A stretch of DNA of 64,000 bases from Lachnospiraceae bacterium (GTDB lineage: Bacteria > Bacillota > Clostridia > Lachnospirales > Lachnospiraceae): assembly GCA_900757195.1 (NCBI GenBank), contig CAAEMZ010000017.1, positions 18,849-82,848 on the forward strand, given 5' to 3'. A program made the translations under genes and the position numbers. Each line of letters opens with the position of its first letter. Position 1 is the first letter of the stretch. A model generated the notes under the pieces. That model was not told the origin of the DNA, did no database searches, and worked only from the letters and a program-made list of their open reading frames with translations. Of the stretch, positions 43,207 to 51,531 are shown one piece after another.

Positions 43207-43769
43207 CAGGTCTTTTACGTTTAGCTTTTGAATTTTTTAAAACCGGATTATTTGCCGTCGGCGGCGGCCTCGCCACCCTGCCATTCTTATATGCCATGGG
43301 TTCTGCCACCGGTTGGTTCACCGCTCAGGACGTTGCCAACATGATCGCCATTTCCGAGTCCACCCCGGGACCGATGGGTGTCAATATGGCTACTTATGTC
43401 GGATTTACTTCCTTCGGTATTCCCGGCGCATTGGTCGGACCACTTGGCCTTGTTTTTCCATCTGTGGTCATTATCATTCTGATATCAAAAATATTAAATA
43501 AATTCAAAGAATCCAAACTGGTTCAGGATATTTTCTACGGCCTCCGGCCGGCCTCCACCGGATTAATCATCGCCGCCGGCCTCGGCGTTGCAAAAATCGC
43601 CCTGCTCCATCTGGATGCCTTTAAAGACACCGGAAATCTCGCCAATCTCATCAATTATAAGGCGGTGCTTCTGGCGCTGGTCATTTACTTTGTCATGAAA
43701 AAAAAGGATTTCCATCCGATTCTTATGGTCGTTGCTTCGGCAGTGATTGGAATTATCTTTAAATTCTAG
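43203..43769 (+). CDS. chrA2: Chromate transporter, second half subunit
   Basis: 188 residues with a second CHR domain: GLFAVGGGLATLPFLYAMG and ISESTPGPMGVNMATYVGF. It has about six membrane segments and is likely to dimerise with the product of the preceding gene. The ATGA overlap couples translation. Confidence 0.93.
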   Translation: MTGLLRLAFEFFKTGLFAVGGGLATLPFLYAMGSATGWFTAQDVANMIAISESTPGPMGVNMATYVGFTSFGIPGALVGPLGLVFPSVVIIILISKILNKFKESKLVQDIFYGLRPASTGLIIAAGLGVAKIALLHLDAFKDTGNLANLINYKAVLLALVIYFVMKKKDFHPILMVVASAVIGIIFKF

Positions 43770-43822
43770 AAAAGAAGTTCTCCGGTAAAAGCTGTGAAAT
43801 GCTTTCCCGGAGAACTTCTTTT
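43770..43822. terminator. Terminator of the chromate transporter pair
   Basis: AAAAGAAGTTCTCCGG (43770-43785) pairs with CCGGAGAACTTCTTTT (43807-43822) and is followed by CTTTATG. Confidence 0.88.
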
Positions 43823-43871
43823 CTTTATGTGTGGAACCAAAAGGTTTCACGAATCCTGTCGACAGATGATG

Positions 43872-44025
43872 ATTGATATTTCACTTTTCCCGGCGTAAAA
43901 TAAAAGCATCTTATCCCGGCGGCTTCGGTTCCGCTGATATAAAATTCATTCGATACATACGTTTCTCTGCCGCATCCGGCGGCATCTTTGCAATTCGCAG
44001 ACATTTTTCGAACTGTTGTCCACAA
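43872..44025. repeat. Left flanking repeat of the Rpn gene
   Basis: A 39-base core (43872-43910) contains ATTGATATTTC and TAAAATAAAAGCATC. Both words recur in the same order and spacing at 45330-45368, on the other side of the Rpn gene. Weaker similarity extends to about 44025 (TTGTCCACAA versus TTTTCCACAA). No gene is evident here. Confidence 0.6.
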
Positions 44026-44040
44026 TCAAATTTTCGGTCC

Positions 44041-44180
44041 CCGACGCGCGAAGCCCGACGCAGCGCGCCCATGCGTAGCATTGACATGCGGGATGCCCGA
44101 AGGGTATTCCCTGACGCGCGAAGCCTGACGCAGCGCGCCCATGCGTAGCATTGACATACGGGATGCCGGGACGGTATAAT
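44041..44180 (+). repeat. Tandem 70-bp promoter duplication upstream of the Rpn gene
   Basis: Copy 1 (44041-44110) and copy 2 (44111-44180) are each 70 bp and differ at about ten positions. Each holds TTGACA (44081-44086; 44151-44156) and, after 18 bp, a -10: TATTCC in copy 1, TATAAT in copy 2. The unit is GC-rich (GACGCGCGAAGCC) and ends with an imperfect inverted repeat across the spacer. A related 70-bp duplication lies at 63535-63652. Confidence 0.9.
44151..44180 (+). promoter_or_regulatory. Promoter of the Rpn gene
   Basis: TTGACA (44151-44156), 18-bp spacer, TATAAT (44175-44180). The expected start at about 44187 falls inside the AGGAGG ribosome site (44183-44188), so this promoter would give a truncated ribosome site. 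Confidence 0.8.
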
Positions 44181-44194
44181 TAAGGAGGAACTTT

Positions 44195-45187
44195 ATGACA
44201 AATTCTGTAACTATTGAAAAATCTTTCCATAGTGATACAACCGGAACTGTTTCAACCAATATGAAACATAAGGACGTTCTTTTCCGAATGATTTTTTCGG
44301 ACAAGAAAGATTTACTGGAACTTTATAATGCGGTGAATGACACGGACTATCAGGATATGGATGCCCTGACGATCACAACGCTGGAAGATGCGCTTTATAT
44401 GGGCTATAAAAATGATATTTCTTTTTTGTTTGGTGAAATGCTGAGTCTCTATGAACACCAGAGTACACCAAACCCCAATATGCCTCTCCGGGGCCTGCTC
44501 TATTTCGCCAGAAATTATCAGGCATATATTGACCGGAATCATCTGGACATCTACAGCAGTGTCCTGCAGCGGATTCCTCTGCCCCAGTACATTGTGTTTT
44601 ACAACGGAACCCAGGAGATGCCGGAGCGCAAAATACTGCGCCTGTCCGATGCCTTTCCAAAACATCCCGGGAAGATTCCCTGCCTGTCCTGTGAGGCATC
44701 CCTGCTGAATATCAATTATGGAAAGAACAAAAAAATTATGGATCGCTGCCGGAAACTGAAAGAATATGCCATCCTCATCGCCGAAATCCGCTTATGGCTG
44801 GACAAAGGGTTTCCCCTGAGCGCCGCCATTGACCACGCCGTCGATGCGTGTATTGAAAAACATATCCTTGAAAGCTTTCTGGCAAAGCACCGCGCGGAGG
44901 TCAGAACTATGGTATTATCAACATTTGACCAGGAAAACCACGACCGTATCCTGAAAGAACACTCTGAAAAAATCGGCTTTAATCATGGCAAAAAACAGGG
45001 AAAACTTGAAAGTATCATCGCCATCACAAAAAAGAAGCTTGAAAAGCAAATGCCGGTCAAAGTCATCGCAGACTTCATGGAGGAACCGGAAGAAACCATC
45101 CAGCGCATTGCGGATACCATTCAGGCGCATCCGGAAGCAGATTTGGATGCACTCTGCCAACTGCTTCATCCTTCAGATGAAATGTAA
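44195..45187 (+). CDS. Rpn family PD-(D/E)XK nuclease (recombination-promoting nuclease, putative transposase_31-like)
   Basis: 330 residues. The N-terminal PD-(D/E)XK nuclease domain (about 20-210) has D74 in KNDISFLFGE and the paired E87 and Q89 in SLYEHQS, the usual D-X12-E-X-Q of the family. The C-terminal third is charged and predicted helical (about 225-330). Full-length Rpn proteins cleave DNA and are toxic or anti-phage in E. coli, where the same gene also encodes a small C-terminal inhibitor. Here AGGAGG precedes the ATG at 44195. The gene sits between flanking repeats and under the duplicated promoter. No terminal inverted repeats or target duplications were seen, so it is not an insertion sequence. 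Confidence 0.85.
   Translation: MTNSVTIEKSFHSDTTGTVSTNMKHKDVLFRMIFSDKKDLLELYNAVNDTDYQDMDALTITTLEDALYMGYKNDISFLFGEMLSLYEHQSTPNPNMPLRGLLYFARNYQAYIDRNHLDIYSSVLQRIPLPQYIVFYNGTQEMPERKILRLSDAFPKHPGKIPCLSCEASLLNINYGKNKKIMDRCRKLKEYAILIAEIRLWLDKGFPLSAAIDHAVDACIEKHILESFLAKHRAEVRTMVLSTFDQENHDRILKEHSEKIGFNHGKKQGKLESIIAITKKKLEKQMPVKVIADFMEEPEETIQRIADTIQAHPEADLDALCQLLHPSDEM
44909..45187 (+). CDS. Candidate internal product of the Rpn gene (RpnS-like inhibitor)
   Basis: In-frame ATG at 44909 (Met239 of the Rpn protein) is preceded by GGAGG at 44896-44900 with an 8-base spacer, a site as good as those of most genes here. It would yield a 92-residue protein (MVLSTFDQENHDRILKEHSE and onward) that is the charged C-terminal helical domain without the nuclease. 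In E. coli rpn genes such an intragenic product blocks the full-length toxin. Function here is inferred from that analogy. Confidence 0.5.
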   Translation: MVLSTFDQENHDRILKEHSEKIGFNHGKKQGKLESIIAITKKKLEKQMPVKVIADFMEEPEETIQRIADTIQAHPEADLDALCQLLHPSDEM

Positions 45188-45216
45188 ATCTCCGACTTAA
45201 ATACAAAAGAAAAAAC

Positions 45217-45283
45217 AAAATGCCCGTTATTTTGATACAATAAGAACTTCGAATATCTTTTATTTATCAGAAACGGGCATTTT
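45217..45283 (+). terminator. Terminator of the Rpn gene
   Basis: AAAATGCCCGTT (45217-45228) pairs with AACGGGCATTTT (45272-45283) around a 43-base loop, followed by CCC. The long loop makes it weaker than most in the window. Confidence 0.6.
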
Positions 45284-45318
45284 CCCGGAAAATAACACAA
45301 TTTTTGCCAAATATCATC

Positions 45319-45472
45319 GAAAAGCGATAATTGATATTTCCCGCTTTTCGTCATAAAATAAAAGCATCAAATCACCGCAGTTTCACCACTGCCGGTACAG
45401 TATTTTCATCCACTCTTTTTCACTTTCGATAACCGCAACAAAACTTCACGATTTCACATATATTTTCCACAA
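45319..45472. repeat. Right flanking repeat of the Rpn gene with stem-loop
   Basis: The core 45330-45368 matches 43872-43910 exactly in an 11-base and a 15-base word at identical spacing. It also holds CGAAAAGCG (45319-45327) pairing with CGCTTTTCG. The rest of the 45188-45693 gap is AT-rich; a 15-codon reading frame at 45519 has no ribosome site. Confidence 0.55.
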
Positions 45473-45589
45473 CTCTGTTTTTACATCAATTATAGGACAG
45501 GTGAAAAAATTATGCCGCCATGAAGAAATACGTACTTAATAAAGAGAAAGCAAAGAGTGAGGAGTAACTGTAAAACCTTAAACCAAAGA

Positions 45590-45648
45590 GAAAAAGGGGG
45601 TAGCTCCACAGCCGCTTCCCGGCCCTTTCGGAACTACCCTCGTCTTTT
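45590..45648. terminator. Terminator after metG
   Basis: GGGTAG (45598-45603) pairs with CTACCC (45634-45639), plus TCC/GGA inside. A T-run follows on each strand (TTTTTC on minus, TCTTTTT on plus). Confidence 0.7.
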
Positions 45649-45693
45649 TAATCCATATATTCAAAGATTTCTTATATTCTGAAATTCAGACCC

Positions 45694-47655
45694 TTAGCAG
45701 ATTTCAGCACCTGCAGGCATTTCTTTCTCAGGCACCATCAGAGACAGATTTCCATCCGCATCTTCCGCACAAAGAATCATACCTTCTGAAAGAACCCCCG
45801 CCAGTTTTGCCGGTTTCAGATTGACAACAACCATCACTTTTTTGCCGACCATTTCTTCCGGTGAGTAATGGGCTTTGATGCCGGAAACAATCTGACGCAC
45901 CTGGCTGCCGATCTTCACCTGAGAACAGAGAAGCTTTTTGGATTTTTTTACAGCTTCACAGGCAATGATTTCACCAACCTGGAACTGAAGTTTTTCAAAG
46001 TCGTCAAAGGTTATCTCCGCCTTCGGCTCAATATCGATTCCGGCTTCCATCGCGGCGGCCTTTGCTGCTTCCGCCTCTTTTGCGGCCTTTGCTGCCTCAA
46101 GCTTTTCCATAAATTCCTTCATATCAATACGCGCGAAAAGAATTTCCGGTTTTTCAGTCACCCGGATACCCTGCTCCATACGGCCAAAGGTGTCCAGTGC
46201 AAGATAGTCTCTTTCCTGAGTACCGATCTGGTCAAGGATTTTCTTTGATGTCGACGGAAGGAATGCTTCCAGACAGACTGCACCGATACGAATACCTTCA
46301 AAAAGATTGTAAAGCACTGTGGCAAGGCGCTCTTTTTTCGCTTCGTCTTTAGCCAGATTCCAAGGCTCTGTTTCATCAATATATTTGTTGCAGCGACGGA
46401 AAAGTGTAAAGATTTCTGTAATCGCATCCGCTACCCGGAGTTTATCCATCTTCGCAGCCACTTTTCCAGGAGTTTCCAGGGCAACCTTTTTCAGATCTTC
46501 ATCTACGGCTTCATCTGCCCCCGGATTGGATACGACACCGCCAAAGTATTTATTTGTCATGGAAATCGTCCGGTTTACAAGATTGCCGAGAATGTTCGCC
46601 AAATCAGAGTTCATACGTTCAACCATCAGCTCCCATGTAATGGATCCGTCATTGTCAAACGGCATTTCATGCAGAACAAAATATCTTACGGCATCCACGC
46701 CAAAATAGTCGACCAGATCATCAGCATAAATAACGTTGCCCTTGGATTTACTCATCTTGCCTTCCCCAACGAGAAGCCATGGATGACCAAATACCTGCTT
46801 CGGCAGCGGTACGTCCAGAGCCATCAGCATGATCGGCCAATATATCGTATGGAAACGGATAATATCCTTACCAATCAGATGCAGATCTGCCGGCCAGTAT
46901 TTTTCCACCATCGGATCATTATTGCCATCCAGATCATAGCCCAGACCTGTCAGGTAATTGCTTAAAGCATCAATCCATACATAGATCACGTGTTTCGGAT
47001 CAAACGGCACCTGAATTCCCCATTTGAAGGAAGTTCTGGAGACACATAAATCCTGAAGACCCGGCAGAAGGAAGTTGTTCATGATTTCATTCTTCCGGGA
47101 TTCCGGCTGGATAAAATCCGGATGGGTGTTAATATGCTCGATCAGGCGATCCGCATATTTGCTCATCTTAAAGAAATAAGCCTCTTCTCTGGCATCCGTC
47201 ACTTCACGGCCGCAGTCCGGACATTTTCCATCCACAAGCTGGCTTTCTGTAAAGAAGGATTCGCAAGGTGTACAATATTTTCCTTCATAATAGCCTTTAT
47301 AGATGTCCCCCTGTTCATAAAGCTTTGTAAAAATCTTCTGAACCTGAGCTTCATGATCCGCATCCGTTGTACGGATAAAACGGTCATAGGATGTGTCCAT
47401 TAAATCCCAGATCCGCTGAATCTCTCCGGCTACATTGTCCACAAAGGCCTTTGGTGTAACGCCTGCTTCCTGCGCCTTAATCTCAATCTTCTGTCCATGT
47501 TCATCTGTTCCGGTCTGAAAACGCACATCATAGCCCTGTGCCCGTTTGAAGCGCGCAATACTGTCTGCAAGAATGACCTCATACGTATTTCCAATGTGAG
47601 GCTTCCCTGACGTATAGGCAATTGCTGTTGTTATATAATAGGGTTTCTTTGCCAT
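45694..47655 (-). CDS. metG: Methionyl-tRNA synthetase with C-terminal tRNA-binding domain
   Basis: 653 residues. Class I signature AYTSGKPHIGNTYE near the start and KMSKSKGN in the catalytic core. A zinc knuckle is formed by CTPCESFF and CPDCGRE. The C-terminal EMAP/Arc1p-like OB-fold (about 545-653, with FEKLQFQVGEIIACEAV) helps tRNA binding and dimerisation. ATG 47655 has GGGAGG upstream; nine in-frame codons before it carry that site. Essential for loading tRNA-Met. The 40-base leader leaves no room for a T-box. Confidence 0.97.
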   Translation of the reverse strand: MAKKPYYITTAIAYTSGKPHIGNTYEVILADSIARFKRAQGYDVRFQTGTDEHGQKIEIKAQEAGVTPKAFVDNVAGEIQRIWDLMDTSYDRFIRTTDADHEAQVQKIFTKLYEQGDIYKGYYEGKYCTPCESFFTESQLVDGKCPDCGREVTDAREEAYFFKMSKYADRLIEHINTHPDFIQPESRKNEIMNNFLLPGLQDLCVSRTSFKWGIQVPFDPKHVIYVWIDALSNYLTGLGYDLDGNNDPMVEKYWPADLHLIGKDIIRFHTIYWPIMLMALDVPLPKQVFGHPWLLVGEGKMSKSKGNVIYADDLVDYFGVDAVRYFVLHEMPFDNDGSITWELMVERMNSDLANILGNLVNRTISMTNKYFGGVVSNPGADEAVDEDLKKVALETPGKVAAKMDKLRVADAITEIFTLFRRCNKYIDETEPWNLAKDEAKKERLATVLYNLFEGIRIGAVCLEAFLPSTSKKILDQIGTQERDYLALDTFGRMEQGIRVTEKPEILFARIDMKEFMEKLEAAKAAKEAEAAKAAAMEAGIDIEPKAEITFDDFEKLQFQVGEIIACEAVKKSKKLLCSQVKIGSQVRQIVSGIKAHYSPEEMVGKKVMVVVNLKPAKLAGVLSEGMILCAEDADGNLSLMVPEKEMPAGAEIC

Positions 47656-47695
47656 ATTATTTCCTCCCTTAATTATCATCATAAGCTAATTTCTT

Positions 47696-47724
47696 ATTAT
47701 AATATATCCCCGTTTCAAAGACAA
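47696..47724 (-). promoter_or_regulatory. metG promoter
   Basis: TTGTCT (47719-47724), 17 bp, TATAAT (47696-47701) on the minus strand. An extended -10 (TG-A-TATAAT, 47791-47799) on the plus strand serves the divergent DUF885 gene. Confidence 0.7.
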
Positions 47725-47828
47725 GCCTTCCTCCTCTTTTTCTTCTAAAACAAAATTTTTCCATTATTTTCACATAACAGGCCCGGATTTTGATATAATA
47801 AACATATTAAAAAAGGGGGTTTTACACA

Positions 47829-49622
47829 ATGAAGGTAAAAAAATCATTGAAATTATTTTTAGCATGCTTCTGCACCTCAGCCATGCTGTTTACCGGATGT
47901 GCCGATAAAACAGGCGCGCCCGCATCCACCGAAGCACAGAATCAGACACCGGAAGCCGCTTTTGACCAACTGTCCCAGGATATTTTCAGAAACTATGCCG
48001 GCAGTGACACGCTGACCCTGAGCTTCACGCTGAAGGACCCATCCGCTTTTGGCATCCAGATGGACGAAGTAACATGGGGCGAAATTTCCATCACGGACGA
48101 AGACCTGGAAGCAGATAAGGCGGAACTTCAGTCCTATCTCGACCGTTTGAATGAAATCACCGGTCTTAAAGATGAGCGTGCTGTCGATTATGATGTTCTG
48201 AAATATTCCCTTGAGGCGGATCTTGAAGGTTTTAATTATATTTTCCAGACAAATAATCTGTCTCCGCTCATTGGTTTTCAGAGCCAGTTACCGATAAACC
48301 TTGCCGAATACCACTTTGACGATAAAACCGATGTCGAGGACTATCTCGCCCTTTTAAACAGTCTTGGTGGATATGTGGATCAGATTCTCGCCTTTGAAAA
48401 CAAAAAGGTTGAAAACGGTTATGGTATGTGTAAAGCCGCCGTACAGGCTTCCATCGAAGAATGTCAGAATTATATTGAAAATCCGGAAACCAATCTGCTC
48501 ATCGAAGTTTTCCCGGACAATCTGACGGAGTTAACCGACCTGTCCGAAGAAGAAAAAAATGCGTATATCGAAAAAAACAAAGACGCCGTTCTGAATTCTG
48601 TGATTCCGGCCTATCAGAAGATCATTGATTCCCTGACCGCCCAGTTGGATACCGCACCGGAAAACGGCAGTCTGGCCTCCTATGAAAATGGCCTGGAATA
48701 TTATAAATATCTTTTAAAATCTTCCGTCGGTACCGATAAAACACCGGAAGAACTCATTGAAATGACAGAAAGTCAGATGGGTGACAGCCTTTTTGCCATG
48801 GCAATGATTATGAGTAAGAATCCTCAGGTTCTTGATGACGCTGCTGCCGCAGAATATTCCATGAGCGACCCGGCGGAAATTGTCGAACACTTTAAGTCCA
48901 CTTTCACCGCTGAGCAGATGCCTGAACCGCCGGAAGTCAGCTACACGCTGAAAAACGTCCATGAATCCATGTCCGAAAACCTCAGTCCGGCCATGTATTT
49001 TATACCGAGAATCGACGATATTTCCAATAACCAGATTTATCTGAATCTCAACGAAAATTATGCGAATGCGCTGATGCCGACCCTGGCCCATGAAGGCTAT
49101 CCGGGCCATATGTATCAGTACACCTATTACCTGAACACCCATCCGAACCCGATTCGAAAGGCCTGCGAATGTCTTGGCTACGTCGAAGGCTGGGCTTCCT
49201 ATGTTGAAAATATGTCCTACAGCTACTGTGGTTTTTCCGAAGACCTCGCAGAGGTTCTCCGTCTGAACAACAGCACCTTCGCATTGAACCTCTACTGCCG
49301 CCTGGATCTTGGTATCCATTATGAAGGCTGGTCCCTGGAGAAAACCAAAGAATTTTTGAAAACCTATCTGGATCTGGATGACGAAACCCTTCAGACAATT
49401 TACGAAGATGTCCTCTTCAATCCGACCAATTACATGGTCTACGGCATTGGCATGGACGAAATCCAGGAACTCAAAACAAATGCCCGGGATAATCTCGGAG
49501 AAAGCTTTGATATCAAAGAATTCCACCGGGAATTTCTCGATCTGGGCCCGGCGCCGTTCCCTGTTATCCGCAAATATATGCCGGAAACTTCCGTACAGGA
49601 AACGACAGACGAAACGAAATAG
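47829..49622 (+). CDS. DUF885 lipoprotein, putative metallopeptidase
   Basis: 597 residues, secreted lipoprotein. The signal peptide ends in the lipobox LFTGC (Cys24). The DUF885 body carries the metallopeptidase-like motif LAHEGYPGHMYQ, with a downstream Glu region GYVEGWASYVE that may provide a further zinc ligand. Family members resemble M32-like or dipeptidase-like folds; hydrolysis is not proven. A GGGGG site precedes the ATG. Monocistronic. Confidence 0.9.
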   Translation: MKVKKSLKLFLACFCTSAMLFTGCADKTGAPASTEAQNQTPEAAFDQLSQDIFRNYAGSDTLTLSFTLKDPSAFGIQMDEVTWGEISITDEDLEADKAELQSYLDRLNEITGLKDERAVDYDVLKYSLEADLEGFNYIFQTNNLSPLIGFQSQLPINLAEYHFDDKTDVEDYLALLNSLGGYVDQILAFENKKVENGYGMCKAAVQASIEECQNYIENPETNLLIEVFPDNLTELTDLSEEEKNAYIEKNKDAVLNSVIPAYQKIIDSLTAQLDTAPENGSLASYENGLEYYKYLLKSSVGTDKTPEELIEMTESQMGDSLFAMAMIMSKNPQVLDDAAAAEYSMSDPAEIVEHFKSTFTAEQMPEPPEVSYTLKNVHESMSENLSPAMYFIPRIDDISNNQIYLNLNENYANALMPTLAHEGYPGHMYQYTYYLNTHPNPIRKACECLGYVEGWASYVENMSYSYCGFSEDLAEVLRLNNSTFALNLYCRLDLGIHYEGWSLEKTKEFLKTYLDLDDETLQTIYEDVLFNPTNYMVYGIGMDEIQELKTNARDNLGESFDIKEFHREFLDLGPAPFPVIRKYMPETSVQETTDETK

Positions 49623-49636
49623 ATATCTGCCATTTC

Positions 49637-49665
49637 TTGACATCCGGTCATTTGTTGTTTATAGT
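49637..49665 (+). promoter_or_regulatory. pckA promoter
   Basis: TTGACA (49637-49642), 17 bp, TATAGT (49660-49665), 64 bases before the start. Confidence 0.8.
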
Positions 49666-49729
49666 TGTAAATGAATAAAGTGGATTGCCCTACACAGACA
49701 ATCCCCATATCTAAAGGGAGGTTATACAA

Positions 49730-51427
49730 ATGTCTACAAAAGCCTATTACAACATTAATGAAATCGGCGCCGGAAAACCGGGTTTCTCCAAAACCCGCTC
49801 CATCATCGAAGCCGCTTTTTATGGAAATAATGTCGTTAAAATCAACACATTAAAAGAAGCTTACGAACTGGCTAAAAATTCTCCGGGAACGATTGTTACG
49901 GATATGCCGGTTTACCGGGGCGAAGAATTCGGCCTTGAAAAAGACGCTAAAGTTCTGCTTTTCAACGATGGTGCCATCACCGGACGTTATGCGGTTGCCC
50001 GCCGTATCGCCGGAGAACCTGGGGTAAACTGTGATGAGCTGGATAAAGTCGCTATGGACGCCGTCTATGAATCCCGCTGGAAAACCATGTATCATGCAGA
50101 GGTCTATGCCGGACTCGACCCTGAATTCATGGTAAAATGCCATCTGCTCATTCCGGAAGGTGAAGAAAACATCCTCTATTCCTGGATGCTCAACTTCCAG
50201 TATATGTCCGATGAATACGTAAAAATGTATAAAAATTCCAAACCTGTCGGTGACGGCAAAGAAGCGGATATCTATATTTTCTCCGATCCTCAGTGGAACG
50301 GTTCCGACCGTCCAGGCGTGGACTTAAGCTGTCTGAGTGATCCTGCAAAAAAAACGCTGTGCTATTTTAATACAGAAACCAACTGTGCATGTATTCTCGG
50401 CATGAGATACTTTGGCGAACATAAAAAAGGAACCTTAACGATGGTTTGGGCTATTGCCAACCGAAACGGCTATGCTTCCTGCCATGGCGGACAGAAAGAA
50501 TACTCTCTTCCGGATGGCTCCAAGTTTGTTGCGTCCGTTTATGGATTGTCCGGCTCCGGTAAGTCCACATTGACCCACGCAAAACACGGCGGCAAATACC
50601 CGATTAAAGTACTTCACGATGATGCTTTTATCATTAATACCGATACCTGTGCATCCATTGCCATTGAACCGACTTATTTTGACAAAACAGCCGATTATCC
50701 CACCGGATGTGCGGACAATACCTATCTGCTGACTTCCATGAATAACTCTGCAACGATGGATGCCGACGGAAAAATCCAGTTAGTCACTGAGGATGTCCGA
50801 AACGGTAACGGCCGTGCGATTAAATCCAAGCTCTGGTCACCAAACCGTGTGGACCGGATTGACTCTCCGGTAAATGCCATCTTCTGGATTATGAAAGACC
50901 CGACCATTCCACCGGTCGTTAAATTAAAAGGCGCCTCTCTGGCTTCTGTCATGGGTGCTACTCTCGCGACAAAACGTTCTTCTGCAGAGCGTCTGGCGCC
51001 GGGTGTTGATCCGAACAAGCTGGTTGTCGTTCCTTATGCCAATCCATTCCGTACCTATCCGCTGGCCAATGACTACGAGAAATTCAAAAAACTGGTGGAT
51101 GAAAAGAATGTTGACTGCTATATCGTAAATACCGGTGATTTTATGGGCAAAAAAGTCCAGCCGAAAGACACCCTCGGAATTCTGGAAGCCATCGTTGAAG
51201 GCAAAGCCGATTTCAAACCTTGGGGACCTTTCTCTGATATTGAAATCATGGACTGGGAAGGTTTTGTTCCGGATATGAAAGACCCTGAATATCTGGCTCA
51301 GTTAAAAGCCCGCATGACAGACCGTGTCAACGAAATCAAAGAATTCTCCGTCGCTAAAGACGGTTACGACAAACTGCCTGATGATGCTCTGGCAGCCATC
51401 CAGAAAGTTGTTGACGAATTAAATTAA
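49730..51427 (+). CDS. pckA: Phosphoenolpyruvate carboxykinase (ATP)
   Basis: 565 residues. Interconverts oxaloacetate and phosphoenolpyruvate with ATP/ADP; in fermenting anaerobes it often runs in the carboxylating direction toward succinate or aspartate. The P-loop is SGLSGSGKSTLTHA, preceded by FNTETNCACILGMRYFG and followed by HDDAFIINTDTCASIAIEP (metal and ATP site) and AIFWIMKDPTIPP. GGGAGG precedes the ATG 10 bases upstream. Single gene with its own promoter. Confidence 0.95.
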   Translation: MSTKAYYNINEIGAGKPGFSKTRSIIEAAFYGNNVVKINTLKEAYELAKNSPGTIVTDMPVYRGEEFGLEKDAKVLLFNDGAITGRYAVARRIAGEPGVNCDELDKVAMDAVYESRWKTMYHAEVYAGLDPEFMVKCHLLIPEGEENILYSWMLNFQYMSDEYVKMYKNSKPVGDGKEADIYIFSDPQWNGSDRPGVDLSCLSDPAKKTLCYFNTETNCACILGMRYFGEHKKGTLTMVWAIANRNGYASCHGGQKEYSLPDGSKFVASVYGLSGSGKSTLTHAKHGGKYPIKVLHDDAFIINTDTCASIAIEPTYFDKTADYPTGCADNTYLLTSMNNSATMDADGKIQLVTEDVRNGNGRAIKSKLWSPNRVDRIDSPVNAIFWIMKDPTIPPVVKLKGASLASVMGATLATKRSSAERLAPGVDPNKLVVVPYANPFRTYPLANDYEKFKKLVDEKNVDCYIVNTGDFMGKKVQPKDTLGILEAIVEGKADFKPWGPFSDIEIMDWEGFVPDMKDPEYLAQLKARMTDRVNEIKEFSVAKDGYDKLPDDALAAIQKVVDELN

Positions 51428-51452
51428 TCATTAAAGCTTCGCAGAAGTAAAA

Positions 51453-51504
51453 ATGCCAAAAAGGACTTTGCCGATCTCTCAAATCGCAAAGTCCTTTTTG
51501 GCAT
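51453..51504. terminator. Terminator between pckA and the DtxR-like gene
   Basis: A 19-bp stem (51453-51471 with 51486-51504). On the minus strand it is followed by TTTTTAC. It serves convergent genes on both sides. Confidence 0.85.
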
Positions 51505-51531
51505 CTATCAGAGTTTTTCTCTGACAGTCGT

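Noticed and set aside
44041..44180. Repeat array that might be a CRISPR
   Set aside because: Only two units of 70 bp with promoter elements, no spacers, and no cas genes.
44195..45187. Insertion sequence around the Rpn gene
   Set aside because: No terminal inverted repeats or target duplication were seen; Rpn proteins are nucleases and not classical IS transposases.
45519..45566. 15-codon plus-strand frame (MKKYVLNKEKAKSEE)
   Set aside because: No ribosome site and no clear promoter; probably chance, though it lies just before a terminator.
47656..47700. T-box leader for metG
   Set aside because: The leader from the predicted promoter is only about 40 bases, too short for a T-box.
48714..49643. 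Minus-strand reading frame of 309 codons opposite the DUF885 gene
   Set aside because: The plus-strand gene has a lipobox, a metal motif and a ribosome site; the opposite frame has no recognisable features.
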